Assembly: GCA_902583075.1 (NCBI GenBank)
Contig: CACHUN010000005.1
Span: forward strand, 1-62,400
Length of the DNA stretch: 62,400 bases
Reading direction: 5' to 3'
Source: an uncultured Pelagibacteraceae bacterium
GTDB taxonomy: Bacteria; Pseudomonadota; Alphaproteobacteria; Pelagibacterales; Pelagibacteraceae
Shown: positions 18,378-26,832 of the stretch, piece after piece
Position numbering within the stretch: position 1 is the stretch's first letter
Layout: every line of letters begins with the position of its first letter
Notes under the pieces: generated by a model
What the model saw: only the letters and a program-made list of their open reading frames with translations
The model's database searches: none
What the model was told of the DNA's origin: nothing
Made by a program: the position numbers and the translations under genes

Positions 18378-18492
18378 AATTTCCTCTCTTTAAAAAGTAA
18401 AAGGTAACAATTAGCAACTTATATAGCAACAGTGAAAATGGTTCTTTTTTATTTGTTTTATTGATGTATTTTGATTATTTAAAAAAAAAATA
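18378..18492. promoter_or_regulatory. Divergent intergenic region between peptide importer and GcvT-type operon
   Basis: This 115-base gap must hold the start sites of both the minus-strand importer and the plus-strand seven-gene operon. On the minus side a purine-rich ribosome-binding site is clear. A TATATAAG box (minus strand) could be a -10 element, but I find no convincing -35 partner. No riboswitch-like fold or gene is seen. Confidence 0.5.
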
Positions 18493-19722
18493 ATGAAAGA
18501 TTTAATCAACAAATATAGGTTTACAGTTAAGCCTGTTAGCCTTGAAAATTCAAACACTTTGGAGCTTGCAAGGTCAATTCAAGTTCACCCCCTAACATAC
18601 CAGGAGCTCCCCTACGACCCTGAATATTCTAATTATGCTGGAAGATTAACACTTGAGAAATTATCAAATGTTAGTTCCGAAGAAATGTATTGGAAAGGAA
18701 GGCAAGAAATAATATTTAGACATACGGGTGAGCATCCATTTGAAATATCTGGTCCGGATTCATTAAAATTATTACAAAAAATATTTCCAAGAGATGTATC
18801 AAAAATATCAAAAGGGAGATGTTCTTATCAGTTTGCTTGTTATCATGATGGAGGAATGATTACAGATGGAGTTCTATTAAAAATTGAAGAGGATAAATAT
18901 TGGTTTACTCAAGCAGATGGGGATCTTTTTTCTTGGTATAAAGCTCACTCTAAAAATATGGATGTTGAAATAAAAGACCCAGAAGTATGGGTAAGTCAAA
19001 TCCAAGGTCCTTTATCAATGAAACTGTTAGAAAATATAACAGATGGATTTTCTGAAAATGACTGGAAATATTTTGATTGGAAAGAATTACAAATCTTAGA
19101 TCAAAAAGTAATTATAAGTCGAAGTGGTTTTACAAACGAACTAGGTTGGGAAATTTATTTTCGACCTGAAAATGAGACTGAAAAAATAGGAGATTACATT
19201 CTTGAGGAAGGAAAAAAACTAGGTATGATTTTAGTCGCCACACCAGGTTTTAGATGTAGACGAATTGAGGCAGGTCTACTATCTGCAGGACAAGATTTTA
19301 CAAAAAAAACAAATCCATTTTCAGTTGGTCTTGGGCGTTTTATAAATTTTGATAAAAAGGATTTTATCGGAAAAGAAGCTCTTATGACGTCAGACAAAAA
19401 ATGTAAGACATGGGGAATTAGAGTTGCGGAGGGGACTGCTATTAAAGGTGAAAGTATTAAAATAAATGAAAAAAATATTGGTAAAATAACTTCTAGCACT
19501 TGGTCACCATATCAAATTTGTGGAGTTGGTATTGTACACCTCAATAATGATGAAAATGGACCAGGGGATGTTGTTGATGTTAAATGCACTGATGGGAAAG
19601 TTCATAAAGGAGAAATCTGTAAATTACCAATGTATGATTCCAAAGGAGACATTGTTAGAGGTCTAAATAGAAATATTCCTAAAGTACCTAATCCGTGGCC
19701 TGGTATTAAAACCACAAATTAA
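18493..19722 (+). CDS. GcvT-family folate-dependent methyltransferase (subfamily unknown)
   Basis: A 409-residue protein of the aminomethyltransferase/DmdA fold. The folate-domain signatures are present: a GPDSLKLLQ strand, SRSGFTNELGWEIYF, and FRCRRIEAGLLSAGQDF with the conserved glutamate, followed by the GcvT C-terminal barrel domain. Such proteins move a methyl or methylene group from an N- or S-methylated substrate to tetrahydrofolate. The 60-residue N-terminal extension (QELPYDPEYSNYAGRLTLE) is not found in true glycine-cleavage T protein, and no gcvH or gcvP is nearby. It opens a seven-gene operon that also contains a DmdA-like paralogue, so a demethylation role is likely. Its substrate is unknown. 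Confidence 0.85.
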   Translation: MKDLINKYRFTVKPVSLENSNTLELARSIQVHPLTYQELPYDPEYSNYAGRLTLEKLSNVSSEEMYWKGRQEIIFRHTGEHPFEISGPDSLKLLQKIFPRDVSKISKGRCSYQFACYHDGGMITDGVLLKIEEDKYWFTQADGDLFSWYKAHSKNMDVEIKDPEVWVSQIQGPLSMKLLENITDGFSENDWKYFDWKELQILDQKVIISRSGFTNELGWEIYFRPENETEKIGDYILEEGKKLGMILVATPGFRCRRIEAGLLSAGQDFTKKTNPFSVGLGRFINFDKKDFIGKEALMTSDKKCKTWGIRVAEGTAIKGESIKINEKNIGKITSSTWSPYQICGVGIVHLNNDENGPGDVVDVKCTDGKVHKGEICKLPMYDSKGDIVRGLNRNIPKVPNPWPGIKTTN

Positions 19723-19735
19723 AAAAATTTATTAA

Positions 19736-20428
19736 GTGAAGGCTAAAAAACAAATAATAGCAGTTGGAGGTGGTGGTTTCACTCATAATGAGGATGGTGA
19801 TTTAGATCAATTTTTTTTAGATCAAATAGGTAAAAAAAACTGCTCTATAGGATTTCTGCCAACAGCTAGTAATGATGATACCAAAAAAACTGAGCTATTC
19901 TATAAAAGATTTAAAAATACTAACTTTAAAGTTTCTCACTTCAACCTTGTCTCCAATGTTAAGGGTTTTGAAAACTGGATTTCAAATTTAGATGCAATTT
20001 ATATTGGTGGAGGAAATACTAAATTCATGCTCGACTTATGGAAAAGAAATAATTTAATTAATATTTTTAAAGAAGTTTATAACTCAGGAATAATTGTTTC
20101 TGGTGTAAGTGCTGGAGCTGCATGTTGGTTTGATTATTTTCTCACAGACTCAGATGGACCTGGCTTTAAACCGTTAAGTGGTATTGGACTTATATCTGGA
20201 AGTTTTACCCCACATTATTCAGATGCAAAAAGAGCAGATAAATACAGAGAAAATATAAAAAATAAAACTTTACCAAGTGGTGTAGCTGTTGATGATGGGG
20301 TTGCCGTACTTTTTATTGACGGAAAACCAACGGAGGTTTATTCTTCTAGAGAATGTCATAATGCTTATTTTGTTGATCAAAATAAACAACTTAATTTAAA
20401 AGAATATATTAAAGTTAATAATGAGTGA
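19736..20428 (+). CDS. Peptidase E family (S51) aspartyl dipeptidase-like protein
   Basis: A 230-residue protein starting at GTG. It carries the S51 nucleophile S125 in VSGVSAGAACWF, the IYIGGGNTKFMLDLW segment before it and H160 in FTPHYSD. Peptidase E cleaves Asp-X dipeptides; relatives include cyanophycinase. The C-terminal VAVDDGVAVLFIDGKP block is typical. It follows the GcvT-like gene by 13 bases and overlaps the FMN-oxidase gene by eight bases, so it is co-expressed with the unknown pathway. It may release an amino acid from a dipeptide or conjugate used by the pathway (inference). Confidence 0.88.
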   Translation: MKAKKQIIAVGGGGFTHNEDGDLDQFFLDQIGKKNCSIGFLPTASNDDTKKTELFYKRFKNTNFKVSHFNLVSNVKGFENWISNLDAIYIGGGNTKFMLDLWKRNNLINIFKEVYNSGIIVSGVSAGAACWFDYFLTDSDGPGFKPLSGIGLISGSFTPHYSDAKRADKYRENIKNKTLPSGVAVDDGVAVLFIDGKPTEVYSSRECHNAYFVDQNKQLNLKEYIKVNNE

Positions 20429-21584
20429 TAATATTTTACCAAGTCAAAAAATTTTTAGCATTAAAGACGCAAGGGAACTTTCACGTAAACGTCTACCTAA
20501 ATTAGTTTTTGATTTTATTGATGGTGCATCTGGAGATGAAAAATTAGCAGAAATAAATAGCATAGCTTTAGATCAAATTAGACTTGAACCTAAAGTTTTA
20601 AGAAATGTTGAAAAGAGATCTCTTAAGAAAAAAGTATTAGGTTATGAATTTGATTTTCCCTTGGGTTTTGCTCCAATGGGAATGACTAATTTATCATGGC
20701 CTGGAGCTGACTCTATGTTAGCAGCAGAAAGTGCAAGAAATAATATACCTACATGTGTTTCTATGGCTTCTACGACAACTTTAGAAAAAATGTATGAACT
20801 ATCAGAAGGTCATTCATGGATGCAACTATATATATTTCAGGATGAAAATTTTGTTATGGAACTTTTAGATAGAGCTAAGAATACTGGATATGAAGTTGCA
20901 ATATTAACAGTAGATGTTCCAGTACTATCCAGACGAACTAGAGACGATAAAAATGGTTTCTCCTACCCTTTTAAGATTGGTCCAAAACAATTTTTTGATT
21001 TTGCAACTCACCCTACTTGGTCTTTATCAACTTTACTAAACGGCATTCCTAAACCAATGAACTATGTAACATCTAAAAGTGGAGACGGTATTTTTAAAAG
21101 AAAAGAAAGTAGAGGATCTACTGATTGGGACACTCTTAAGAGAGTGAGAGATAAATGGAAGGGTAAACTTATAATTAAAGGAGTAATGTCTCCTGATGAT
21201 GCAGTGCAAATCAAAGAGGCAGGCGCTGATGCAATTCAAGTTTCAAATCATGGAGGCAGACAATTAGATAGTGCTACAGCAGCAATAAATATGCTTCCAT
21301 TAATCAGAAAATCAGTAGGAAATGATTTTCCTTTAATCTTTGACAGTGGAATAAGAAGTGGAAGTGATATCGTTAGAGCACTTGCATTCGGTGCGGATTA
21401 TGCAATGATTGGTAGGCCCGTAATGTATGCAATGGGCGCTGATGGAAGAAAGGGATTAAGGAGAATTGTGGAAATAATTAAAGAAGAAGTCAGCACTACT
21501 TTAGGATTAGTAGGATTAAATGATATTAATGATGTTACTTCTAAGATAGTAATAGAGAATACTATTAATAAGGTTAATTATTAA
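20421..21584 (+). CDS. FMN-dependent alpha-hydroxyacid dehydrogenase (LldD family)
   Basis: A 387-residue TIM-barrel flavoprotein of the lactate/glycolate oxidase family, which oxidises a 2-hydroxyacid to a 2-oxoacid. Key residues are K253 (IIKGVMSP), catalytic H277 and R280 in SNHGGRQLD, and the phosphate-binding DSGIRSGSDIVRALAFGA. The aromatic-rich barrel start (FAPMGMTNLSWPGAD) is intact. It lacks transmembrane anchors. Substrates in the family include L-lactate, glycolate and mandelate; none can be chosen here. The thiamine-diphosphate enzyme starts at the next base after its stop, suggesting the 2-oxoacid product is passed on for cleavage. Confidence 0.92.
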   Translation: MSDNILPSQKIFSIKDARELSRKRLPKLVFDFIDGASGDEKLAEINSIALDQIRLEPKVLRNVEKRSLKKKVLGYEFDFPLGFAPMGMTNLSWPGADSMLAAESARNNIPTCVSMASTTTLEKMYELSEGHSWMQLYIFQDENFVMELLDRAKNTGYEVAILTVDVPVLSRRTRDDKNGFSYPFKIGPKQFFDFATHPTWSLSTLLNGIPKPMNYVTSKSGDGIFKRKESRGSTDWDTLKRVRDKWKGKLIIKGVMSPDDAVQIKEAGADAIQVSNHGGRQLDSATAAINMLPLIRKSVGNDFPLIFDSGIRSGSDIVRALAFGADYAMIGRPVMYAMGADGRKGLRRIVEIIKEEVSTTLGLVGLNDINDVTSKIVIENTINKVNY

Positions 21585-23327
21585 ATGAGTGAAAATAAAA
21601 TCAGAGGTGGAGCCTTGCTTGCTAGGGCTTTAAAAGATAAGGGAATTAGTAAAGTTTTTACTCTTTCGGGGGGTTTTTGTAATCCAGCAATTGAAGGTTT
21701 TGCTGAGTGCCAAATTGAAGTTATAAACACTCCTCATGAGCAGATTGCTGGACATTTAGCAGATGGCAATACAAGAATTACTCGTAAACCATCAGTATGT
21801 TTAGTTGGACCTGAAGGATTTACTAACGCTGTCCCTTCAATGATGGAAGCTTGGGGTGAAAGAAGTCCTATTATTTACATTACAGGATCTAGTAGTCTTA
21901 AAAGACAAGGTTCAGGTGGTTTTAAGGAAATTGACGATGTTTCAATTGCAGCCCCTTTAACAAAATATAGCGCAAGTATTACTGATGGAACTAGAATAAG
22001 AGAATTTGTAGACAAAGCATATCATATTGCAACTAACGGGTATCCTGGTGCTGTACATCTTAGTCTTCCTGTTGATATAATGTTTTCATCTTTTGAAGAG
22101 GAAGTTGGTTTAGAAGAAAGACCATATTCTCAAAAAGCAAAACCTATAGCCAAAGCGTGGCCAGATCCAAATTCACTTTCAGAAGTCTTAGAACTTGCTT
22201 GTAATTCAAAAAAACCAGTTATCATTGGTGGACACGGTGTTTGGTGGTCACATTCAGAAAAAAATCTTGAAGCAGCTGGTAACAATTTAAATATACCAAT
22301 TTTTAATGTTCCGTATCATCAAAAATTATTAGGAGAAGAAACTAATGCTTACATGGGGTTGGCTGATATACATCAATACCCTCCTTCAGAATTTGCATTG
22401 CACAATTCAGATCTGGTTCTTGTAATTGGAGCGCGATTGGATAATCAATTAAATTTTGGAAATCCACCTTTTATACCAGAATCAACAAAATTAGTTTGTG
22501 TAAATGGTTCACATGAAGAATTAGAACTTAATAGAGCTGCAGATTTAAGTTTACTAAGTGATCCTGGTGTTTTTTTAGATACATTATCTAACTTAAAAAA
22601 AAATAATAAATGGTCTTTAGGTGCAAATTGGTTTGAAGAAAATAAAAAAATGAAGAAAGAATGGGTTGATAAATCTTTGAAAGATTTAGAAATTGAAGCT
22701 GAAGTATCAAAAAAAAACGGAGGAAAAATTCACCCTCTACAACTTTCATTGGATGTTCAAGATGCAATGAATGAAAATGATTGGCTTGTAATTGATGGAG
22801 GAAATACTCATTTTTGGTCAGAAATTGCAATCAACATTGCAGGTTCCAAAGGGAAAAAATTAAAAGGAATATTACATCCTGGAACTTTTAGTATGTTAGG
22901 TGTTGGAGTTTCATTCGCTCTTTCTGCTAAAAATCATAATCCAGATTCTAATGTAGTTCTGATTAGTGGTGATGGTGCATTTTTATCAGGAGGTATGTCT
23001 ATTGAAAGTGTATTTTATGAAAAAAAACCTATTACTGTTGTAATTGATAATAACGGGGGCCTTGCTTCAATTGGCCAGCAACAAGAGAGGTTATTTAAAA
23101 GTGGAAAAAGTGTGGGAACTGATTTCCGCGATATACCATTTCACAAGATATTTGAGGGTTTTGGAGGACATGGAGAATTAGTTAATAAAAGAGAGGAACT
23201 AGGTCCAGCACTTAAAAGGGCAATGGAAAGTGGAAAACCTGCATGTGTAAATGTTAAAGCAAAACCTGTATTAAGCCCAATAGTCTCTGCTGTTGCAAGT
23301 AAAAGAGAAAAATCATCAATAGAATAA
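21585..23327 (+). CDS. Thiamine-diphosphate-dependent enzyme, acetolactate-synthase-like
   Basis: A 580-residue ThDP enzyme with the three usual domains. The activating glutamate is E52 (TPHEQIAGH). The cofactor motif runs from GDGAFLSGGM to the VVIDNNGG asparagine. Retention of E52 argues against glyoxylate carboligase, where this residue is replaced. Possible activities are 2-oxoacid decarboxylation, 2-hydroxyacyl-CoA lysis or carboligation. The operon partner is a 2-hydroxyacid oxidase ending on the preceding base, so a sequence of oxidation then C-C cleavage is attractive but unproven. It has no small regulatory subunit nearby, so biosynthetic acetolactate synthase is unlikely. Confidence 0.88.
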   Translation: MSENKIRGGALLARALKDKGISKVFTLSGGFCNPAIEGFAECQIEVINTPHEQIAGHLADGNTRITRKPSVCLVGPEGFTNAVPSMMEAWGERSPIIYITGSSSLKRQGSGGFKEIDDVSIAAPLTKYSASITDGTRIREFVDKAYHIATNGYPGAVHLSLPVDIMFSSFEEEVGLEERPYSQKAKPIAKAWPDPNSLSEVLELACNSKKPVIIGGHGVWWSHSEKNLEAAGNNLNIPIFNVPYHQKLLGEETNAYMGLADIHQYPPSEFALHNSDLVLVIGARLDNQLNFGNPPFIPESTKLVCVNGSHEELELNRAADLSLLSDPGVFLDTLSNLKKNNKWSLGANWFEENKKMKKEWVDKSLKDLEIEAEVSKKNGGKIHPLQLSLDVQDAMNENDWLVIDGGNTHFWSEIAINIAGSKGKKLKGILHPGTFSMLGVGVSFALSAKNHNPDSNVVLISGDGAFLSGGMSIESVFYEKKPITVVIDNNGGLASIGQQQERLFKSGKSVGTDFRDIPFHKIFEGFGGHGELVNKREELGPALKRAMESGKPACVNVKAKPVLSPIVSAVASKREKSSIE

Positions 23328-23329
23328 TT

Positions 23330-23665
23330 GTGGCAACTTTCTCTTCTCATTTATTAGATGCAACAAATGGCTCACATGCTGCAAATATTGATGTAATTAT
23401 TTATCAAATTACTGAAAATGGAGAGAAGAAAGTTTTCTGCGAAACTAAATCTGACGAAAGTGGCCGAATACTCCAAGAATTTGAATTAAGTAAAGACGAC
23501 TGCAAGTGTGAGTATGAAATGGTTTGTAAATCTGGAAATTATTTTTCAGAAAAAAAAATAGTTTCAGAAATTAACATTAAATTTAAGATGGAAGATAAAA
23601 ATAAAAAATATCATATTCCAATTATAATTTCTAAAAATAGCTACTCAGTTTGGTGGTCTAAATAA
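23330..23665 (+). CDS. 5-hydroxyisourate-hydrolase-like (transthyretin-fold) protein with altered C-terminus
   Basis: A 111-residue protein starting at GTG, two bases after the ThDP gene. It has the HIU hydrolase plan: SSHLLDATNGSHAANI at the N-terminus, DESGRI in the middle and KYHIPIIIS near the end. The three catalytic residues correspond to H7, R46 and H95. The family-defining C-terminal YRGS tetrapeptide is missing; the protein ends YSVWWSK. No uricase or OHCU decarboxylase is near. It may therefore hydrolyse a different cyclic amide, or have another role in this operon. The fold assignment is firm, the activity is not. Confidence 0.8.
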   Translation: MATFSSHLLDATNGSHAANIDVIIYQITENGEKKVFCETKSDESGRILQEFELSKDDCKCEYEMVCKSGNYFSEKKIVSEINIKFKMEDKNKKYHIPIIISKNSYSVWWSK

Positions 23666-23666
23666 A

Positions 23667-24833
23667 ATGAGTAAAGAAAATTTAATTCCACAAAAAAATA
23701 TAAAACTAAATATGTCTAGGCGTATAAGACGAACTCCGTTTACTAATAAAGTAGAAGAATGTGGAGTATCTGATTTTACTGTTGTCAATCATATGCTACT
23801 ACCAAAAGGTTTTAAAAATACCATTGAGGAGGATTACTGGCATTTAAGGGAACAGGTTCAAGTGTGGGATGTATCTTGTCAAAGACAAGTACAAATTAAA
23901 GGTCCGGATGCTGAAAAAATTGTACAAAAAATGACACCTAGATCCATAAAAAAAATGGAAACAGGTAAATGTTTTTATATCCCAATAATTGATGAAACAG
24001 GCGGTATGATTAACGATCCAGTTTTATTAAAACTAGATGACGATATGTTTTGGATTTCAATTGCAGACTCAGATATTTTACTTTGGGCAAAAGGTATTGC
24101 TTTAGGATCAAAATTAAATGTAGAAATTATCGAACCAGACGTATACCCACTAGCTATTCAGGGTCCCAAATCTGAAGATCTTCTAGTTTCAATATTTGGA
24201 GAAGATATAAAGAAGTTAAAATTTTTTAATTTTAAAGTTTTTGATTTTTTAGGAACTAAACAAATTATTGCTAGATCAGGGTATAGTAAACAAGACGGTT
24301 TTGAAATATATTTTAAAGGATTTGAAACTCATTTTAATGAAATAGAACTTGGAGAAAAACTTTGGGACACTGTTTGGAAGAATGGACAAAAATTTAACAT
24401 TTCCCCAGGATGCCCAAATTTAATTGATAGAATTGAGGCAGGGTTAATGTCTTACGGAAATGATTTTACAAGAGAAAATAATCCTTTGGAGTGTAATCTT
24501 GAAAAATACTGCAAACAAGAAGATGATCACGATTTTATAGGTAAAAAAGCTTTAAGAAAGATTCAATCTGATGGAATAGTTCAAAGGATGAGAGGAATTT
24601 TGTTTGATGGAAATCCATGTAAGCCAACCGGTGTGCCTCTACCAGTATATTCAAAGGATAATGAAAAAATTGGCCAAATTGCTTCTGGAATATATTCTCC
24701 AAGATTTAAAAAAAATATTGGTCTTTCTATGATTTTAAAAGATTACTGGGAAATTGGAAATGAGGTTTTTGTAAATACTTTCAATGGAAAAAATAGAAAA
24801 GGCATTATAACTTCTTTACCATTTCCAGATTAA
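23667..24833 (+). CDS. dmdA: DMSP demethylase-like GcvT-fold protein (DmdA family)
   Basis: A 388-residue protein that strongly resembles the SAR11 dimethylsulfoniopropionate demethylase. Shared features I recognise are SRRIRRTPFT at the N-terminus, DFTVVNHMLLPKGFK, EEDYWHLRE, DETGGMINDPVLLK, WISIADSDILLWAKG and CPNLIDRIEAGLMSYGNDF. DmdA moves a methyl group from DMSP to tetrahydrofolate, giving methylmercaptopropionate. The next enzymes of that route (DmdB, DmdC, DmdD) are not in the window, and the neighbours do not fit the route. It could thus be a DmdA paralogue with a related substrate. It begins one base after the HIUH-like stop and is followed by a thiolase after 16 bases. Confidence 0.78.
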   Translation: MSKENLIPQKNIKLNMSRRIRRTPFTNKVEECGVSDFTVVNHMLLPKGFKNTIEEDYWHLREQVQVWDVSCQRQVQIKGPDAEKIVQKMTPRSIKKMETGKCFYIPIIDETGGMINDPVLLKLDDDMFWISIADSDILLWAKGIALGSKLNVEIIEPDVYPLAIQGPKSEDLLVSIFGEDIKKLKFFNFKVFDFLGTKQIIARSGYSKQDGFEIYFKGFETHFNEIELGEKLWDTVWKNGQKFNISPGCPNLIDRIEAGLMSYGNDFTRENNPLECNLEKYCKQEDDHDFIGKKALRKIQSDGIVQRMRGILFDGNPCKPTGVPLPVYSKDNEKIGQIASGIYSPRFKKNIGLSMILKDYWEIGNEVFVNTFNGKNRKGIITSLPFPD

Positions 24834-24849
24834 CCTTATATTTATAATT

Positions 24850-25974
24850 ATGTTTAAACCTGTTATTACCGGCTTCTCTAGATCACCTTTTACAATGGCG
24901 AGAAAAGGTGCCCTAGTAGATACAAAACCAGTAAATTTATTAGCAGAGGTGATTAAAAATTTAGTTTCCAAGTCAAATGTTAAAAAATATGATATTGAAG
25001 ATATTATTATTGGTTGTGCATTTCAAACTGGAGAGCAATCATTTAATATTGGAAAGTTGACAACATTTTTAACTAATATGGATGTCAAAACTTCAGGAAT
25101 GACAGTTGATAGATGGTGTGGTTCATCAATGGAGGCTATTCATATTGCAGCAGGTAAAATTTCATTAGGTGCAGGAAAAGTATTTATATGCGGAGGAGTA
25201 GAAAGTATGACCAGAGTTAATACAGGGTTTGATCCAATACCTTATCCTGAAAATAAAAACGATAATCCTCACGTATATTTTTCAATGGGAACTACCGCAG
25301 AAAATGTTGCAAAAAAATATAATATCTCAAGGCATGAACAGCAGGAATTTGCGATCTCAAGTCATCAAAAAGCACATGAAGCTCAAACAAAAGGGAATTT
25401 TAAAAATGAAATAGTATCTATTGGTGATTGTGATACTGACGGAAATATTAGACCAGGTAGTACAATGGAAAAATTAGATGGATTAAAACTTGCATTTGAC
25501 GAAAATGGTACTGTTACAGCAGCAACTTCTTCACCTTTAACTGATGGTGCGGCTGCAACATTAATTTGCGAAGAAAATTATGCAAAAGAAAATAACTTAA
25601 ATATTCTGGGAAGAATTGTGTCTACAGCAGTGCAAGGCTGTGATCCTGACTATATGGGATTAGGTCCAATTGGAGCATCGCGAAAAGCTTTGGAGAGAGC
25701 TAATTTGACAGCAGATAAAATTGATATTGTTGAATTGAATGAGGCTTTTGCGTCGCAATCCTTAGCATGTATTAAAGATTTAGGTATTGATAAAGATAAA
25801 GTTAATTTAGATGGCGGAGCGCTTGCCCTTGGACATCCTCTTGGAGCAACAGGCGCAAGAATTACAGGCAAAGCTGCTGAATTACTTAAGAGAGAAAATA
25901 AAAAATATGCACTTTCAACTCAGTGCATTGGTTTAGGTATGGGAATTGCTACAGTGATTGAATCTGTAAACTAA
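24850..25974 (+). CDS. Thiolase (acetyl-CoA acetyltransferase family)
   Basis: A 374-residue thiolase with all catalytic residues: nucleophile C90 in VDRWCGSSMEAI, the NEAFASQSLA loop, the histidine in LALGHPLGATGAR and the second cysteine in STQCIGLGMG. It either cleaves 3-ketoacyl-CoA or condenses two acetyl-CoA. It is slightly shorter than the usual 390 residues. It is the last gene of the seven-gene operon and its stop is one base from that of the convergent permease, leaving no room for a terminator. It could also serve acetoacetyl-CoA produced elsewhere in the genome. Confidence 0.93.
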   Translation: MFKPVITGFSRSPFTMARKGALVDTKPVNLLAEVIKNLVSKSNVKKYDIEDIIIGCAFQTGEQSFNIGKLTTFLTNMDVKTSGMTVDRWCGSSMEAIHIAAGKISLGAGKVFICGGVESMTRVNTGFDPIPYPENKNDNPHVYFSMGTTAENVAKKYNISRHEQQEFAISSHQKAHEAQTKGNFKNEIVSIGDCDTDGNIRPGSTMEKLDGLKLAFDENGTVTAATSSPLTDGAAATLICEENYAKENNLNILGRIVSTAVQGCDPDYMGLGPIGASRKALERANLTADKIDIVELNEAFASQSLACIKDLGIDKDKVNLDGGALALGHPLGATGARITGKAAELLKRENKKYALSTQCIGLGMGIATVIESVN

Positions 25975-25975
25975 T

Positions 25976-26830
25976 TTATCTATTTATTCCTCTTAATCTC
26001 TCAGATCTTCTTCTTAAAAGCTCTGCTGTTACTAAAATTAATACTGATAAAACTATTAAGCAAGTTGCTACTGCTAAAATTGTAGGACTAAGCTGCTCTC
26101 TAAGACCTGTCCACATTTGAATTGGAATTGTTGTATTATCTAAGCCTGCTAAAAATAATACAACTACAACCTCATCAAATGATGTAACAAAAGCAAACAA
26201 ACCTCCAGAAATAACGCCAGGAAGTATTAACGGTAAAGTTATTTTCATAAAAGTATTAAATGGATTGCTTCCTAAGCTAGAAGCAGCCCTAGTAATACTA
26301 TGATCAAATCCAGAAAGAGTTGCGGTTACTGTTATAACTACAAATGGAGTTCCTAAAATAATATGCGCTAAAATTATTCCTAAATGTGTTGCAGCTAAAC
26401 CTACTTTTGCCATGAAAAAAAAAATTGCAACGCCAGATATAATTAGAGGAACAATCATTGGAGAAATTAAAGTTGCCATAATCAGACCTTTGTATGGCAT
26501 ATGTCTACTACTCAAACCAAGTGCTGCTAGCGTACCAAGTATAATCGATCCTATCGTTGCAAATATAGCAATGATAAAACTATTCTTTGCTGCTAATCCC
26601 CACGGATTTTTCGTACCATAGACCATATCTTTGTACCATCTTGTAGAAAAAGCATCTGGATCAAGTCTCTTCATTCCATCTGTAAAGACTAAAAATTCCT
26701 CAGCATTAAATGATAATGGAAAAATTACAAATAAAGGTGCAATTAAAAAGAAGAAAACACATCCACAGACAAAAAGATAGAAATAATGCCAAATTCTGTA
26801 ATGAGGTTGTGTATATTTCGGTAAAGCCAT
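25976..26830 (-). CDS. Polyamine-type ABC permease (PotC-like)
   Basis: A 284-residue inner-membrane permease of the PotC/YdcV type, with an N-terminal helix, a periplasmic loop and a MetI-like domain. The EAA loop is visible at DHSITRAASSLGSNPFNTF. The basic tail ELLRRRSERLRGINR is cytoplasmic. It pairs with the PotB-like permease whose stop is two bases upstream. It is the last gene of the minus-strand transporter operon. Substrate class follows the binding protein: polyamines or other cationic or zwitterionic solutes. Confidence 0.92.
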   Translation of the reverse strand: MALPKYTQPHYRIWHYFYLFVCGCVFFFLIAPLFVIFPLSFNAEEFLVFTDGMKRLDPDAFSTRWYKDMVYGTKNPWGLAAKNSFIIAIFATIGSIILGTLAALGLSSRHMPYKGLIMATLISPMIVPLIISGVAIFFFMAKVGLAATHLGIILAHIILGTPFVVITVTATLSGFDHSITRAASSLGSNPFNTFMKITLPLILPGVISGGLFAFVTSFDEVVVVLFLAGLDNTTIPIQMWTGLREQLSPTILAVATCLIVLSVLILVTAELLRRRSERLRGINR

Positions 26831-26832
26831 AA

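Noticed and set aside
18493..19722. Glycine-cleavage T protein (gcvT)
   Set aside because: The N-terminal extension and the lack of gcvH and gcvP neighbours argue against it. It is kept as a GcvT-family protein of unknown substrate.
21585..23327. Glyoxylate carboligase, tempting beside an HIUH-like protein and a glycolate-oxidase-like enzyme
   Set aside because: The activating glutamate E52 is present, whereas glyoxylate carboligase has replaced it. No tartronate-semialdehyde reductase gene is adjacent.
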